DNA of 36,978 nt, from assembly GCA_003427395.1 (NCBI GenBank), contig BFEA01000006.1, positions 5,246,864-5,283,841 on the forward strand, in the 5' to 3' direction. Shown here piece by piece: positions 1-9,002 of the stretch (positions within the stretch are counted from its first letter, which is position 1; each line of letters starts with the position of its first letter). The notes beneath the pieces were generated by a model, which worked only from the letters and a program-made list of their open reading frames with translations, made no database searches and was not told the origin of the DNA. Source of the DNA: Chara braunii. Lineage: Eukaryota > Streptophyta > Charophyceae > Charales > Characeae. The position numbers and the translations under genes were made by a program.

Positions 1-19
1 CTCTCTCTCTCTCTCTCTC
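1..19. repeat. (CT)n microsatellite at the window edge
   Basis: An uninterrupted CT dinucleotide run begins the window, so its true length is unknown. Similar CT tracts lie inside the family B LTRs further right. Confidence 0.9.
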
Positions 20-30
20 ACAACCTCTCA

Positions 31-72
31 CGAGAATGAATCTTCCCCTCTATCGAGGAAGATTCATTCTCG
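31..72. repeat. Perfect 16-bp inverted repeat (hairpin module copy 1)
   Basis: The arms at 31-46 and 57-72 are perfect reverse complements separated by 10 nt. The core ATCTTCC...GGAAGATTCATTCT recurs near 35390, 35947, 36492 and 36540, so this is one copy of a repeated family. A T run and TGCAG follow, as in other copies. Its function is unknown; a short non-autonomous element or a structured RNA segment are both possible. Confidence 0.75.
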
Positions 73-100
73 TTTGGCATGTATTTTTTTTTTGCAGAAA

Positions 101-127
101 GTTGTTGTTGTTGTTGTTGTTGTTGTT
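101..127. repeat. (GTT)9 microsatellite
   Basis: Nine perfect GTT units follow the hairpin module and a T run at 84-93. Confidence 0.95.
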
Positions 128-149
128 TTCCCGTGATGTACTACTAGTT

Positions 150-217
150 GTCCGAGGCTCGGCAATAAAGTCTGAGGCTCGGGAATGATCGGGCTACCGG
201 TCGTCTGAGCCTCGGAC
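150..217. repeat. 11-bp inverted repeat with a competing third arm
   Basis: GTCCGAGGCTC at 150-160 is the exact reverse complement of GAGCCTCGGAC at 207-217. A near copy, GTCTGAGGCTC at 170-180, could pair with the same right arm. Two mutually exclusive hairpins are therefore possible. Confidence 0.6.
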
Positions 218-289
218 TTGATAGTTGGGCGAGGTACTCGTGGTTTAAGGACAACCCCCAAGGTCCTTAGGAATGATTTAACGTCACAA

Positions 290-943
290 ACATGACGACG
301 ATCACAACCAGTGGACATTTCATATCCCCGCCAGACATGTTTATAGACAGTCTGGTAAGCGTCTGCATAGGACTGGTCAATCCCCACATCCCTCGATCAA
401 CGCAGCAAAGAGCCTTAAAGGACAAAGCATCATGGCCTGCGTGTACTGCTCCCATGGGTTGGCATGGTGACCGTGACCCGTGCTTCGACCAGGGCCCTTC
501 AGAGGCACCGCCCTCTCCTGCCAAATGCGCCACCGGGAAGAATGTCATCTCTCGAGGTAGAGCGCTCACGACTCCTCATAAAGAGAGGACACTCGAGGTT
601 GGACTCACTTCCTCACGGTAAGAAGAGATTAAGAGGGTAGATAAGGTAAGGGAACAATGTACTTGGAGATAGCTGCCCCCAACCACAGATTTCTCACCAA
701 TTGAGCCAACGTGCATTTCGATGATTGATCGTAGCCTCGGTACCACAACGCCACATCAGCATGCTCTCATCATCACACATATATCCGTTGTCGCCACAGC
801 CTTCCTGCGACACACCCTCTACCCGGGTGTCGCGTTGTCAAGCCAACGCCAATGTATCCTCACTTCACAGAAGCATCATTAGTGCACCAAGTAACAATGT
901 CGCCGGCGGCAGATAGGCGATCTCGAACCAGCTCCGATACTAA
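290..943 (-). mobile_element. Family B retrotransposon 5' leader, truncated copy
   Basis: This stretch matches the leader of the complete family B element at about 28680-29357 over most of its length. Shared blocks include the segment around the fuller 'cagggcccttcagagg', the 'actcacttcctcacggta' block and the 'cccaaccacagatttctcacc' block. It is followed, in the same order, by a primer site and an LTR. The gag-pol body would lie to the left, outside the window. Translations of this part carry no recognisable domain and I treat it as non-coding leader. Confidence 0.75.
921..941 (-). other. Primer binding site, degenerate (family B)
   Basis: Read on the minus strand, just inside the LTR, the sequence is a mutated version of the intact site at 29332-29354: TAGTATCGGAGC in place of TGGTATCGGAGC. 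It resembles the complement of a plant initiator tRNA-Met 3' end. The change falls in the bases that pair with the tRNA CCA end, consistent with decay. Confidence 0.6.
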
Positions 944-2031
944 ATTGCAAGGAATATGAGTGAGAGCGATATACGGAAAACCAAGTTGCAAAATCACGTA
1001 GAAGTTCAGATAGTCGTGTACAAGTACATAGCTGAAATGCACCAAGATTCCAACCAAATAAGAGCAATCCAATGAACTCGAGAGCCAATGTTCAAGCCCT
1101 CAGGCCACACCAACACAATATTCAATGTCGCTCTTCTTTGTCTGGCACCCAGCGCTCGGCCTACTCTACTTGCCTACCTAGCCTATCTATGTTCATGCAA
1201 CAGGCTCACTTCCACTTGGAAGACCAATGTGCATGTCGACCTCCCACATACACCAAGTACGTATCCTTGTCTCCCGTCATCACCCTCTGACCACCCACTT
1301 CTGGGCCTCCTCCCGAAGACCCCCTGTCGCCCTCCTCTGCCCTCGCGCCATGCAGCCCGACTATGGCCGCTAGCGCCCCGCTGCCCTGCAGCACCCTAAA
1401 CCTCTCAGCACCCGTGCACACACCAGCCAACAATGCGCATGCAGACACTTGCTTGCGAGCGCAGCAGCGTGTCCGCATTGCCTACCTCGACCTGAATGCC
1501 CCTCCCTAGCTGGCTCACTTCCTATATTGAAGTGGCAGCTGCTGCTGGACTCCATGGGCCTAGCCTTGGAAGTTTCCAATAGCTTCTGGTTGGGCCCCAG
1601 TGTCTGCGCCCAGGCCTATCTCGGCAGTTGACGGCCTGGGCCCTTTTCAGTGGCACACCCAAAATTTCCAAGGCTCCGGATGTTTGCTGCATTTGCACTG
1701 ACCCACGAGTGGAGGTGGAGGAAGACGACAATGTTGCTTTCTGGTTGGCCCGTGGCCACTTGGTGAGGTGTCGGCCTCTCAATGTATGTGCCAGGGCCAC
1801 AACCGCAGTTGCTTCTTCTGGAAGAGCCCAGGGTAAGGCTCTGGTTGCACTTCAACCAACTGTCGTGCAGCAACTGTCTGAGACCCGCATTGGAAAAATG
1901 CTGAGACGAGGGCCTCTCGTGAATATTCAGGCCCACTTTCACCTAGGGCGGGCAGGAGGCTTGCTTGGGGGGCACAATCCAGAACATAAGCATGTTGCCT
2001 AGGGCCCCCCCCTGAGGACACAGTCCTCACA
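944..2031 (-). repeat. Family B 5' LTR (left copy)
   Basis: On the plus strand it starts TGCAAGGAATATGAG and ends CAGTCCTCACA, matching the LTR borders at 29358 and 30471. At about 1088 bp it has the size of the other two complete LTRs (1099 and 1114 bp). Its sequence is considerably more diverged than the pair at 22841-30471. Its outer edge abuts plus-strand integrase sequence, suggesting insertion into an older element. Confidence 0.7.
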
Positions 2032-2041
2032 TAGATCCACA

Positions 2042-3441
2042 ACAGAAATAAAAGATGCATACGCTCAGGACCCGATCTACAGTGATCTCCTGATAGCGAA
2101 CCAGATTACTGAACCACAAACGGGCTACTGTTTGAGAAGACCAACGTCATTGATAGATTATGAGTCCCCAATAGTGAAGAGATCCGCAGTTCGATCTGAG
2201 GCAAAAGACATTACCCAACCTATCAATGTCGTATACATAGCCTGGCATGAAAGTAGATTGTATAGAGTACGTCCGCAGTTGTAAAGTCTCCCAGTGCAAC
2301 AAGACGACGACAAGAGCACACCTAGGTCTTCTTAGACCCTTGCCTATCCCAGCAGGACCCGGAAAGCTTGTTTCCATTGACTTTATGGATACAGGGGTCA
2401 CGAGTAGGCATGGAAAAAGTCAAGTCGTGGTCGTAATAGATCGACTTAGCAAATATGTGATCTTCGTACCATTGCCCACAGAGGCAAAGACTGAATTAGT
2501 TATAGAGAAATTCTTTAACTTTTGGGTAAGTGAGCATGGCATACCAATGTCAATAGTTAGTGACAGAGACACGCGGTTTACCAGCCAGAACTGGCAAGAT
2601 CTCATGAAAGTCTACGGCTCTAGGCTGTTGATGCCGTCAGGTCGTTATCCAGAGACAAACGGCCAGACCCAACAAACGAATAAGATCTTGCAGCAGTTAC
2701 TCACAATGTATATTAGACCCGATCAAGTGAATTGGGATGAGATGCTTCCTAAAGTAGCTAGTGCCTAAAATAATAGTGTACACCTAACTACTTCCAGAAC
2801 TCCTAACAATTGCATAAGTCCTTTAGGAGTTGAAAAGGTGATCACAAACCTTAGAAAAGACCGGGACCACAGGCTACCTCCCGATACAAAAGAGTTTGCT
2901 CTGCAGCACGAAAAGGAAGTTGAAAAGGTGATCAAAAACCTTAAAAAAGCCCAACATCGCATGATTGAGCTAGTGAATAAATATCACAGACCCTCGCAGT
3001 TCATCGTAGGCAACTTAAGTCTGGGTCAAGTCAAAGGAATTCACACCAGAAAAAAACATCTCACAAAAGCTATTGCCTGCTTATAGAGGGTCGTGGCCTA
3101 TCCTAAAAGTCAAAGGTTGAGAAGATTGACCATCATTTACGGTAGAAATTCCAGCTCACCTCCATACATATCCGGTCTTTCATGCATCAAAGTTGCTGCC
3201 TTGTGTCACTATTGAACAATTTCCTTCATGGAGATCTATGATTCCGCCTGATATGGACGACACCCATGACATAAACCGAATACTAGAAGAAGATATATTC
3301 CGCACGGGAGGTAGAGGTCGTCCTTAGAAGCATAACAAACTCAGGTTTGCTTACCAGAAACCTGAGGACGACAGATGATTCACTAGAACATAACTTCAAG
3401 AAACCGCTCCCAATGTAGTTCATGTTTACAAAAGAGCAAGA
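2042..3441 (+). pseudogene. Ty3/Gypsy pol remnant: integrase and C-terminal tail
   Basis: A decayed fragment of a Gypsy polyprotein, running from the RNase H-integrase linker to the C-terminal end. The longest intact stretch, about 2247-2765, is the integrase core. It carries SIDFMD (first Asp), VSDRD (second Asp) and, exactly 35 residues later, GQTQ where the catalytic Glu should be, so the third catalytic residue is Gln. Half of the N-terminal zinc site remains (CKVSQC); the two histidines are missing. A stop at 2766-2768 interrupts the conserved tract before NNSVH. Frames then shift near 3087-3140, and the tail (VFHASKLLP, then RFAYQKPEDDR) continues to about 3441 with more stops. It is closest to the integrase at 14771-15831. 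No 5' part of pol is present next to it. Confidence 0.85.
2826..2950 (+). repeat. 35-bp direct repeat, period 90 bp, inside the integrase tail
   Basis: Copies at 2826-2860 and 2916-2950 differ at 4 of 35 positions. The spacing is 90 bp (30 codons), so both are read in the same frame, giving VEKVITNLRK and VEKVIKNLKK. The family A integrase tail has one such segment, so this looks like a local duplication or conversion. Confidence 0.65.
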
Positions 3442-4133
3442 AAAGGTACAGGTCATGCCTTGGATTAAAGAGTTCTCGGAGGACCTCGAATTTAGTGAAA
3501 GGGTTTCACCCAATTGGCGCAACATTGCAAATACCAGGATTCGATCCCCAGAACTTCCCTAGCCCACTGGATAGTTGCCCGTTGACCCTGTGTGCTTTGA
3601 ACCCGCGACTTGTCCTTAAAACCGTGTACAAATGTTTTATGTGTGCAGCTTGGGTCGAGTGGATTTGATCCGTAGATTAGTTATTCAGAAGTCTTAAACC
3701 ACCAGTACTTCCTAGAGTCGTGCCCGCTAACGCGCCACGATTTTAGGAAACGTACGGGCTAGTACAGGAGCGCCCAAATTCATCCGACAAGAAACGTTTC
3801 TACTCGATTTTTTTCCGCGGCCGATAGCTGGTCAATTACTGGTGGTTTAAGGATCGTCTGTAAGTTTTCTAAAATGGCAAATGGAGAGTTGACCTTTCGA
3901 AAGGGCAATTGGCCATACGTCCTCTGAAAGGTCAATAGGTCGTGGCTAGAGTAGTGCTCGAAGAGTCAACTTGACCTCTCGCAGGTTGAAAGGGCAGTCC
4001 GTCGATCTCTGAAAGGTCAAGAGTCCCAAGTCAACACCGAAGGGGCAAGTGAAAGGGCAATCCCAGTCCAGTCCGTTTTGCTGCAAGTACTAGAGTGGGG
4101 CTGCATGTCTTGAGGGCCTGGGACATCAGGCAG
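3442..4133. other. No gene; U3-like region with short repeated motifs
   Basis: I see no coding region. At 3890-4060 short motifs recur: 'ctctgaaaggtcaa' twice, and 'gaaagggca' several times in both spacings. A TATA box follows at 4157. The layout resembles the promoter part of an LTR, but I could not find both LTR borders. Confidence 0.35.
3537..3573 (-). other. tRNA-like A/B-box pair, short spacing
   Basis: On the minus strand an A-box-like TATCCAGTGGGCTAGG is followed by a B-box-like GGATCGAATCC. The distance between box starts is about 26 nt, against about 44 in a real tRNA, so no anticodon arm fits. It may be a SINE head or a decayed tRNA. Confidence 0.3.
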
Positions 4134-4156
4134 GCCCAAACCACCAAACAAAACAG

Positions 4157-4164
4157 TATAAATA
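4157..4164 (+). promoter_or_regulatory. TATA box, copy 1
   Basis: TATAAATA in the context CAGTATAAATAAAGAGG, conserved in both tandem copies. Confidence 0.5.
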
Positions 4165-4448
4165 AAGAGGCAGCGATCAGTCATTCACTCATTATCTGGG
4201 AAACTACGAGGAAGCGCTGCTCGAGTGACTTGTGCGCTGAGTTCACCAGTGGTCAATAAGAGAGCCCGAAGGTGGAAGAGGATAAGTGGCCATAGCCGCT
4301 AGAGAGGAGGAAGACGACTACATCCATCACCGCCAGTATGACGAGTTAGTAGTTAGCGTGTATGTGCAAACATTTAGCGTAGATCCAAGTGTTGTGCGCG
4401 TACGTGCGTGTGAGTGTGTCTAACGGTGGATATGGTGTCGAGCGCATC

Positions 4449-4485
4449 GGCTCCCGCCTTTTTCACAAAGTCGGGAGCCCTCCCG
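4449..4485. repeat. Overlapping hairpins in tandem copy 1
   Basis: GGCTCCCG (4449-4456) pairs with CGGGAGCC (4472-4479), and CGGGAG (4472-4477) can instead pair with CTCCCG (4480-4485). In copy 2 the shared arm has become CCGGAGCC, which weakens both. Confidence 0.5.
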
Positions 4486-4644
4486 ACCATGTCACGCAGG
4501 AGTTAAAGCAAAAAATAAACAGAGACAACTCAGGAACGACGCAAAATAGCCCCGCGAACCGCCGAGACGGTTGAGGTCGCGTCGTTTTATCGCCGCTCTA
4601 ACCGAGTGCGACATCGAGCAGGACCAAACCACCAAATAAAACAG

Positions 4645-4652
4645 TATAAATA
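4645..4652 (+). promoter_or_regulatory. TATA box, copy 2
   Basis: TATAAATA, exactly 488 bp downstream of copy 1. An open reading frame with ATG at 4911 starts about 260 bp downstream. Confidence 0.5.
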
Positions 4653-4910
4653 AAGAGGCAGCGATCAGTCATTCACTCATTATCTGGGGAACTACGTGGA
4701 AGCGCTGCTCGAGTGACTTGTGCATTGAGTTCACCGGTGGTCAGCAAGAGAGTCCAAAGGTGGAAGAGGATAAGCAGCCATAGCCACTAGAGAGGAGGAA
4801 GACGACGACAGCTATAGCCGCCAATGTGACGAGTTAGTATTTAGCGTGTATGTGCAAACATTTAGGGTAGATCCAAGTGTTGTGTGTGTACTTGCGTGTG
4901 AGTGTGTCTA

Positions 4911-5165
4911 ATGGTGGATACGGTGTCGAGCGCATCGGCTCCCGCCTTTTTCACAAAGTCCGGAGCCCTCCCGACCATGTCATGCAGGAGTGAAAGCAAA
5001 AACAAAACAGAAACAACTCGGGAGCGACGCAAAATAGCCCCGCAAACCGCCGAGACGGGCAAAATAGCCCCGCGTACCGCCGAGACGGTCAAGGTCACGT
5101 CGTTCCGTCGCCGCTCTAGCCGGGTGCGCCAGCTATACATCCCACGGTCCCCTACGACAGGATAG
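4911..5165 (+). CDS. Hypothetical small basic protein, possible gag start
   Basis: An 84-codon frame from ATG at 4911 gives a Ser/Ala-rich start (MVDTVSSASAPAFF), then a Lys/Arg/Glu-rich part with a duplicated 10-residue unit (KIAPQTAETG, KIAPRTAETV). It lies downstream of the TATA box at 4645, where the coding start of an LTR element would be. The same region of tandem copy 1 is interrupted by stops. I recognise no domain. It may be a gag N-terminus or chance. Confidence 0.2.
   Translation: MVDTVSSASAPAFFTKSGALPTMSCRSESKNKTETTRERRKIAPQTAETGKIAPRTAETVKVTSFRRRSSRVRQLYIPRSPTTG
5029..5088 (+). repeat. 30-bp tandem duplication
   Basis: Units at 5029-5058 and 5059-5088 differ at two positions. 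Tandem copy 1 of the 488-bp repeat has a single unit, so this duplication came after the larger one. Confidence 0.9.
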
Positions 5166-5496
5166 GTTCCCACGGGGCATAAGCTTTCCTTCCCTAAGGG
5201 GCTGTCACCACCCTTAGGGGCGTATCCCTACCGAGTTACTGACCACATGCGAAAGCTTTTATATGCAGTCGCAGAGGTAGATCAACTAAGGGCGTTTGCT
5301 CGTCTCGCTGCAGTATAGGAAACACGTGGTTAAACGCCGAGCGGACCCGAACGTCGTCCGTTCCCTAGGGCGATGATCTCCTAAGTACGGAGCGTACGTT
5401 GGTCGATTAGGATGGTCTCAACCAAGCATGAAACCCAAATCTTTGTAATCCCTTAGACATACAGTCAAACGAAAGTTACAACAACCACACATATAA

Positions 5497-6095
5497 TTAC
5501 AATAAAAGGAGTCGACCGTAGTCGATACGAATATATATCCAATCTGAAATGATAACTCGAAAATTTGAATCATTATACAATATATTCAATAACATAAGTT
5601 CAAAATAAAATCCAACCTCCTCGGGCCGAACTCCACAAAAATCATACGCCCGCCAACGAGGAGTTGGCTTTCGACAATAACCTTGATGCATCCGACAAGG
5701 TAGTCGGACTGCCTTAGTTTTGGTTTGCTGAGACGCGCTGCCAAAGTCATTCATTTCAACCAACTGCCGACCTAAAATTCGACACACATACCTGTCTTCA
5801 ACCGTTTCCAATCTTTTTGGATGACAAGCTGCTTTGCGAATGATTCTTGATCAAGGGCATTGCTTGAAGTGTTGCATGTCTCTCCCTCTAGGAAGTGGCC
5901 TGGGGTATTCCTCCTCCTCGCCCGAGCATAGAGCTCAAATCTCAGAAGTCGGGCCGTCTCCATCGAATCGGCAAAGTACCCCTCCGGCAAAGTACCCCTT
6001 CGTAGAATGGTCCACTCTGGGTCAATAACAGGGCTGGCTCCTAACACAACGAACCCCCGCCCCAAATGCTTCCTAGAGAAAAGGAACGTGTCCAC
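5497..6095 (-). CDS. Hypothetical ORF pair, possible broken or spliced gene
   Basis: Two overlapping minus-strand frames: 6095-5772 and 5811-5497. The first contains RGFVVLGASPVIDPEWTI and ends at an AG|GTATGT splice-donor-like sequence near 5790. The second continues with EDRYVCRILGRQLVEMNDFG. Neither has a proper ATG at its left end, and I recognise no family. They could be one exon pair, a frameshifted gene, or chance open frames. Confidence 0.15.
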
Positions 6096-6099
6096 GACA

Positions 6100-8030
6100 A
6101 GTAGCTTTCAATTATTCTTATTTCTTCTGAGTTCAAGGTCACTGAGACAAAAAGAAACAGAGGAGATAGAAAATGAGAATCATTTGGACAGGTATAGGCA
6201 AATAAGGTCGTTCGGGATTAAAAGGGTCATTCCTTGGGAGAAGTATAGTCCGTTTAACCTTATCTGCTTTATTTGAATCGAATTCATTTTAAGGGAATCG
6301 CTGAAAGAAATGATATGACTTATGGTATAAGTTTGAGTGTACTGAGAGATCACATGGGGATGTGATCCTATTAAAGAACATTGGTGTGACCTTGACTATG
6401 ATGCGTGTCCCTTTAGACACGTACATTCTACCGAGTATATCCCCTTGACAATTGAGGCAAGGTGTTGATGATTGAGAATTGTGTGTCTTTTTAGTCATAC
6501 CACCCTGAGACCATGCAAATGTGTCTGCGTATACGTCTGTATATATGAGAGGCGTTAAATATGGTGGGGTTTGAGTTTAAGTTTTTAGGATTCTATGACC
6601 TCGAAGGTCAATGTGGTTGTGCTGAGATATGGGAGGGAATATGCACGGCGTTCTAACTCGAGGCCATTGTAAACTTTTGAACGACCAAGGCTTAGTGGGC
6701 CTTGTGTCACTTTTGGATATTTTGATATGTCTTGGATTACTTGGATTCCTCTGACTTGAGGAGTGTGATTACGCCCTGACTAAGACAGTTTCAGTTTCAG
6801 CTCTGGTCAGGGAGACCACGATTTTCGTATGATACCGGTGCCAGTTTGAGTTGAGATTGTTCAACTATGTGTATATATGTAATTCAAGACCATGATTGTT
6901 CGTGTTTGAGTTGGGATATTACACTCCTTAGTGTCTATTGAGTTGAGATTTTATACGAGACTACTTTGTATATGGCGATCATAATCACTCTCACATGTGT
7001 GGTTTTATCCTGATGTATGATGGTTTTGTGTGAGAGACGTATGAGAAACATCTCGTGCTTGTATTGTGTATTTTGGGAATGTGAATGGATGTAAATTGTC
7101 TACTCTTCGGTATACTCGTGCGATCTGCCCATGGGCGGATGATAGGGCCGGGTATAAGGAGAGAGAGTGTAGTCTGTTTTTGTGAAAAGTGTGAGAATAC
7201 TACGGGATTAATGAGTCTTTAAGACTCGAATGCTTACCATGTCGAATGCTATTGTTGAGTTATGATGAGGACCCATAAGTCGGCCTCTCTGTTTGAGTTG
7301 TTTTATGGTTAAGAGACCTTCGCGAGGAAAGGTAGTCTTGGGTTTATTTGGAAGACTCGTCTTCAGAGAGGGAAGATGTTTTAAAAGAAAGGTCGCGTGA
7401 GAGTTCATCCTAAAAAGAGAAGGGATGACAGGGAGACCTATTGAGTGAGCCCTCCTTCATATGAAAGGTGGTTAATAGATTTAATGGCATGGTAGTTGAT
7501 TTTGAATGATAAAGACTGACAGAAGGGCCACATTTGTATTTGGCCATTGATGAAATTTTGGAGGTCGCAAGAGTGATTTATTTGGGAGGTGTCACTGAGA
7601 TGTAACTTTCTTGCTCTGATCAAGCAGGGAGGTCACAACTTTGTGAATATGGCGGTGATTCTATTTTGTGAATGTGGAGAGGTTGCCGTGTTTCTCTGTG
7701 ATGTCCCACAGAGGATTGGTAAATACCTTTTATGTGTGACAGACCTTTGCGTAGTCCCGCAGTAGGCCTATATTGTTGCGACACACCGTCCAACCACTTG
7801 TGCTAATCTTAGGCCATTTATGAGAATACCAAGCTAACGGTGAAGTTTAGCATCACTAGTGCGCAACCCGTAGTGTTGGCTGCTGATCGGCGTAACCTGA
7901 GCAGGGACCTACGTCTTGCCAAAGTGGTAAAGACTTAAAGGGATGTGGCCACCTAGGAGGGTTTTACTCCTGCGGGACGGCGTGGGATAAGAGTCAAGTC
8001 TTTTTTGAGTCCTGGTTGAATGCTTATCAG
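6100..8030. other. No gene recognised
   Basis: A moderately T/G-rich stretch with many stops on both strands and no domain I recognise. From about 6850 to 7080 short motifs such as GAGTTGAGAT and GTGTGAGAG recur, suggesting old repeat material, but I cannot define a unit. Confidence 0.4.
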
Positions 8031-8176
8031 GAGAAAGCCTATCGTGGCGCAACCTGTGAGGGCACTACCACTAAAATAACAATGCGGTGGGCCGTAAATC
8101 TGGGAGAAAGCCTATCGTGGCGCAACCTGCGAGGGCACTACCGCTAAAATAACAATGCGGTGGGCCGTAAATCTGG
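8031..8176. repeat. 73-bp tandem duplication
   Basis: Units at 8031-8103 and 8104-8176 differ at only two positions. Each starts GAGAAAGCCTATCGTGG and ends CCGTAAATCTGG. Near identity points to a recent event. Confidence 0.95.
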
Positions 8177-8690
8177 CTCGATCAACCAGACAATGGTGGG
8201 CCAAGATAGAGACCTGACCTTCCTGTACTAGACTACAGGAAGAGTCTCAAATAAGATTTATGTATATATATTTGTGTGATTGTGAAGATTGTTGGGAGGG
8301 AGGCAAAAATGCCTTCAAAGGTCTCGATTAAGGCCCGCCAAAATAAACGGATACTGCTTGACACGTAGATCTACCGAGACATTTTCGAAGTCACACTTGT
8401 TGTCTACGTCGTCCTCCACACGTACATACATGTCACAAACAAGCACACCAATCTAGAGACGTAATCTTTTTAATCCTAGTTCAATCAGAAAAAAAAAAAA
8501 ATGGCCGCCGGTTATGTCGACTCTTCAGTTATTAACAATTGAGAAGATCACGCACGCCTCAGATCTGCGCGCCCACACACTCTCTACTCTAGTCAACCTT
8601 CAGTCAACGTAAACCACAGACGCAGCCACGCTTCGCGCGGTGTACTTACTTCAAACCAAACTTACCTTCTGCAACTTGCAAAAACCAGGG
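8177..8690. other. No gene; A13 tract
   Basis: I see nothing coding. A 13-A run lies at 8489-8501, just before ATGGCCGCCGG. The frame after that ATG closes quickly. Confidence 0.4.
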
Positions 8691-8693
8691 CGG

Positions 8694-8711
8694 ATACCCT
8701 TGTAAGGGTAT
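8694..8711. repeat. Palindrome ATACCCTT-GT-AAGGGTAT
   Basis: Perfect 8-bp arms around GT. A close relative with 9-bp arms lies at 22570-22591, and similarity continues about 10 bp on each side, so the two are probably copies of one repeat. Confidence 0.6.
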
Positions 8712-8740
8712 TCACACCGACAACTTACCAGACCATATTA

Positions 8741-8758
8741 AGCGACGTCCCCGTCGCT
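8741..8758. repeat. 7-bp hairpin AGCGACG-TCCC-CGTCGCT
   Basis: Perfect arms and a 4-nt loop, 30 bp after the ATACCCTT palindrome. No T run follows, so there is no sign of a Pol III terminator. Confidence 0.5.
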
Positions 8759-8899
8759 TCGCAGAATCGAAAACTATAAATCCATCCACAACTCAAAAGT
8801 GCTGACGAAAAAGGAACCAATCCGATTAGACGACAGACTCAGGTTCGAGGCCTTTAACAATCCATGCCAAACACAACTTTGTGCTGTCAGGATTCTAAC

Positions 8900-8945
8900 T
8901 TGGGTCTCCATTGTCCTGACACTAGGACGCCGTTGTACTACGCAT
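8900..8945 (-). other. tRNA-like A/B-box pair (weak)
   Basis: On the minus strand GGCGTCCTAGTGTCAGGA resembles an A-box and AGTTAGAATCC a B-box, with spacing shorter than in a tRNA. This could be a SINE fragment. The evidence is thin. Confidence 0.2.
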
Positions 8946-9002
8946 ACGCACTACAACATAAGTTTCAGCGGCCCTCTCAACTGTCCTCTCCCCTTCTCTT
9001 AG

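Larger units (their letters stand above)
4134..5130 (+). repeat. 488-bp tandem duplication containing a promoter-like block
   Basis: Two head-to-tail copies with a period of 488 bp, about 4134-4621 and 4622-5130. Each begins with an 'accaccaaa' block, then a TATA box, then a conserved region through 'cattcactcattatctggg'. Point differences are scattered, and copy 2 has an extra 30-bp internal duplication. The block resembles the TATA-R-U5 part of an LTR; duplicated tails of this type can arise by unequal exchange. Confidence 0.85.

Noticed and set aside
8489-8513. A13 followed by ATGGCCGCC, like a poly-A leader and strong start context
   Set aside because: The frame closes after a few codons and no protein similarity follows.
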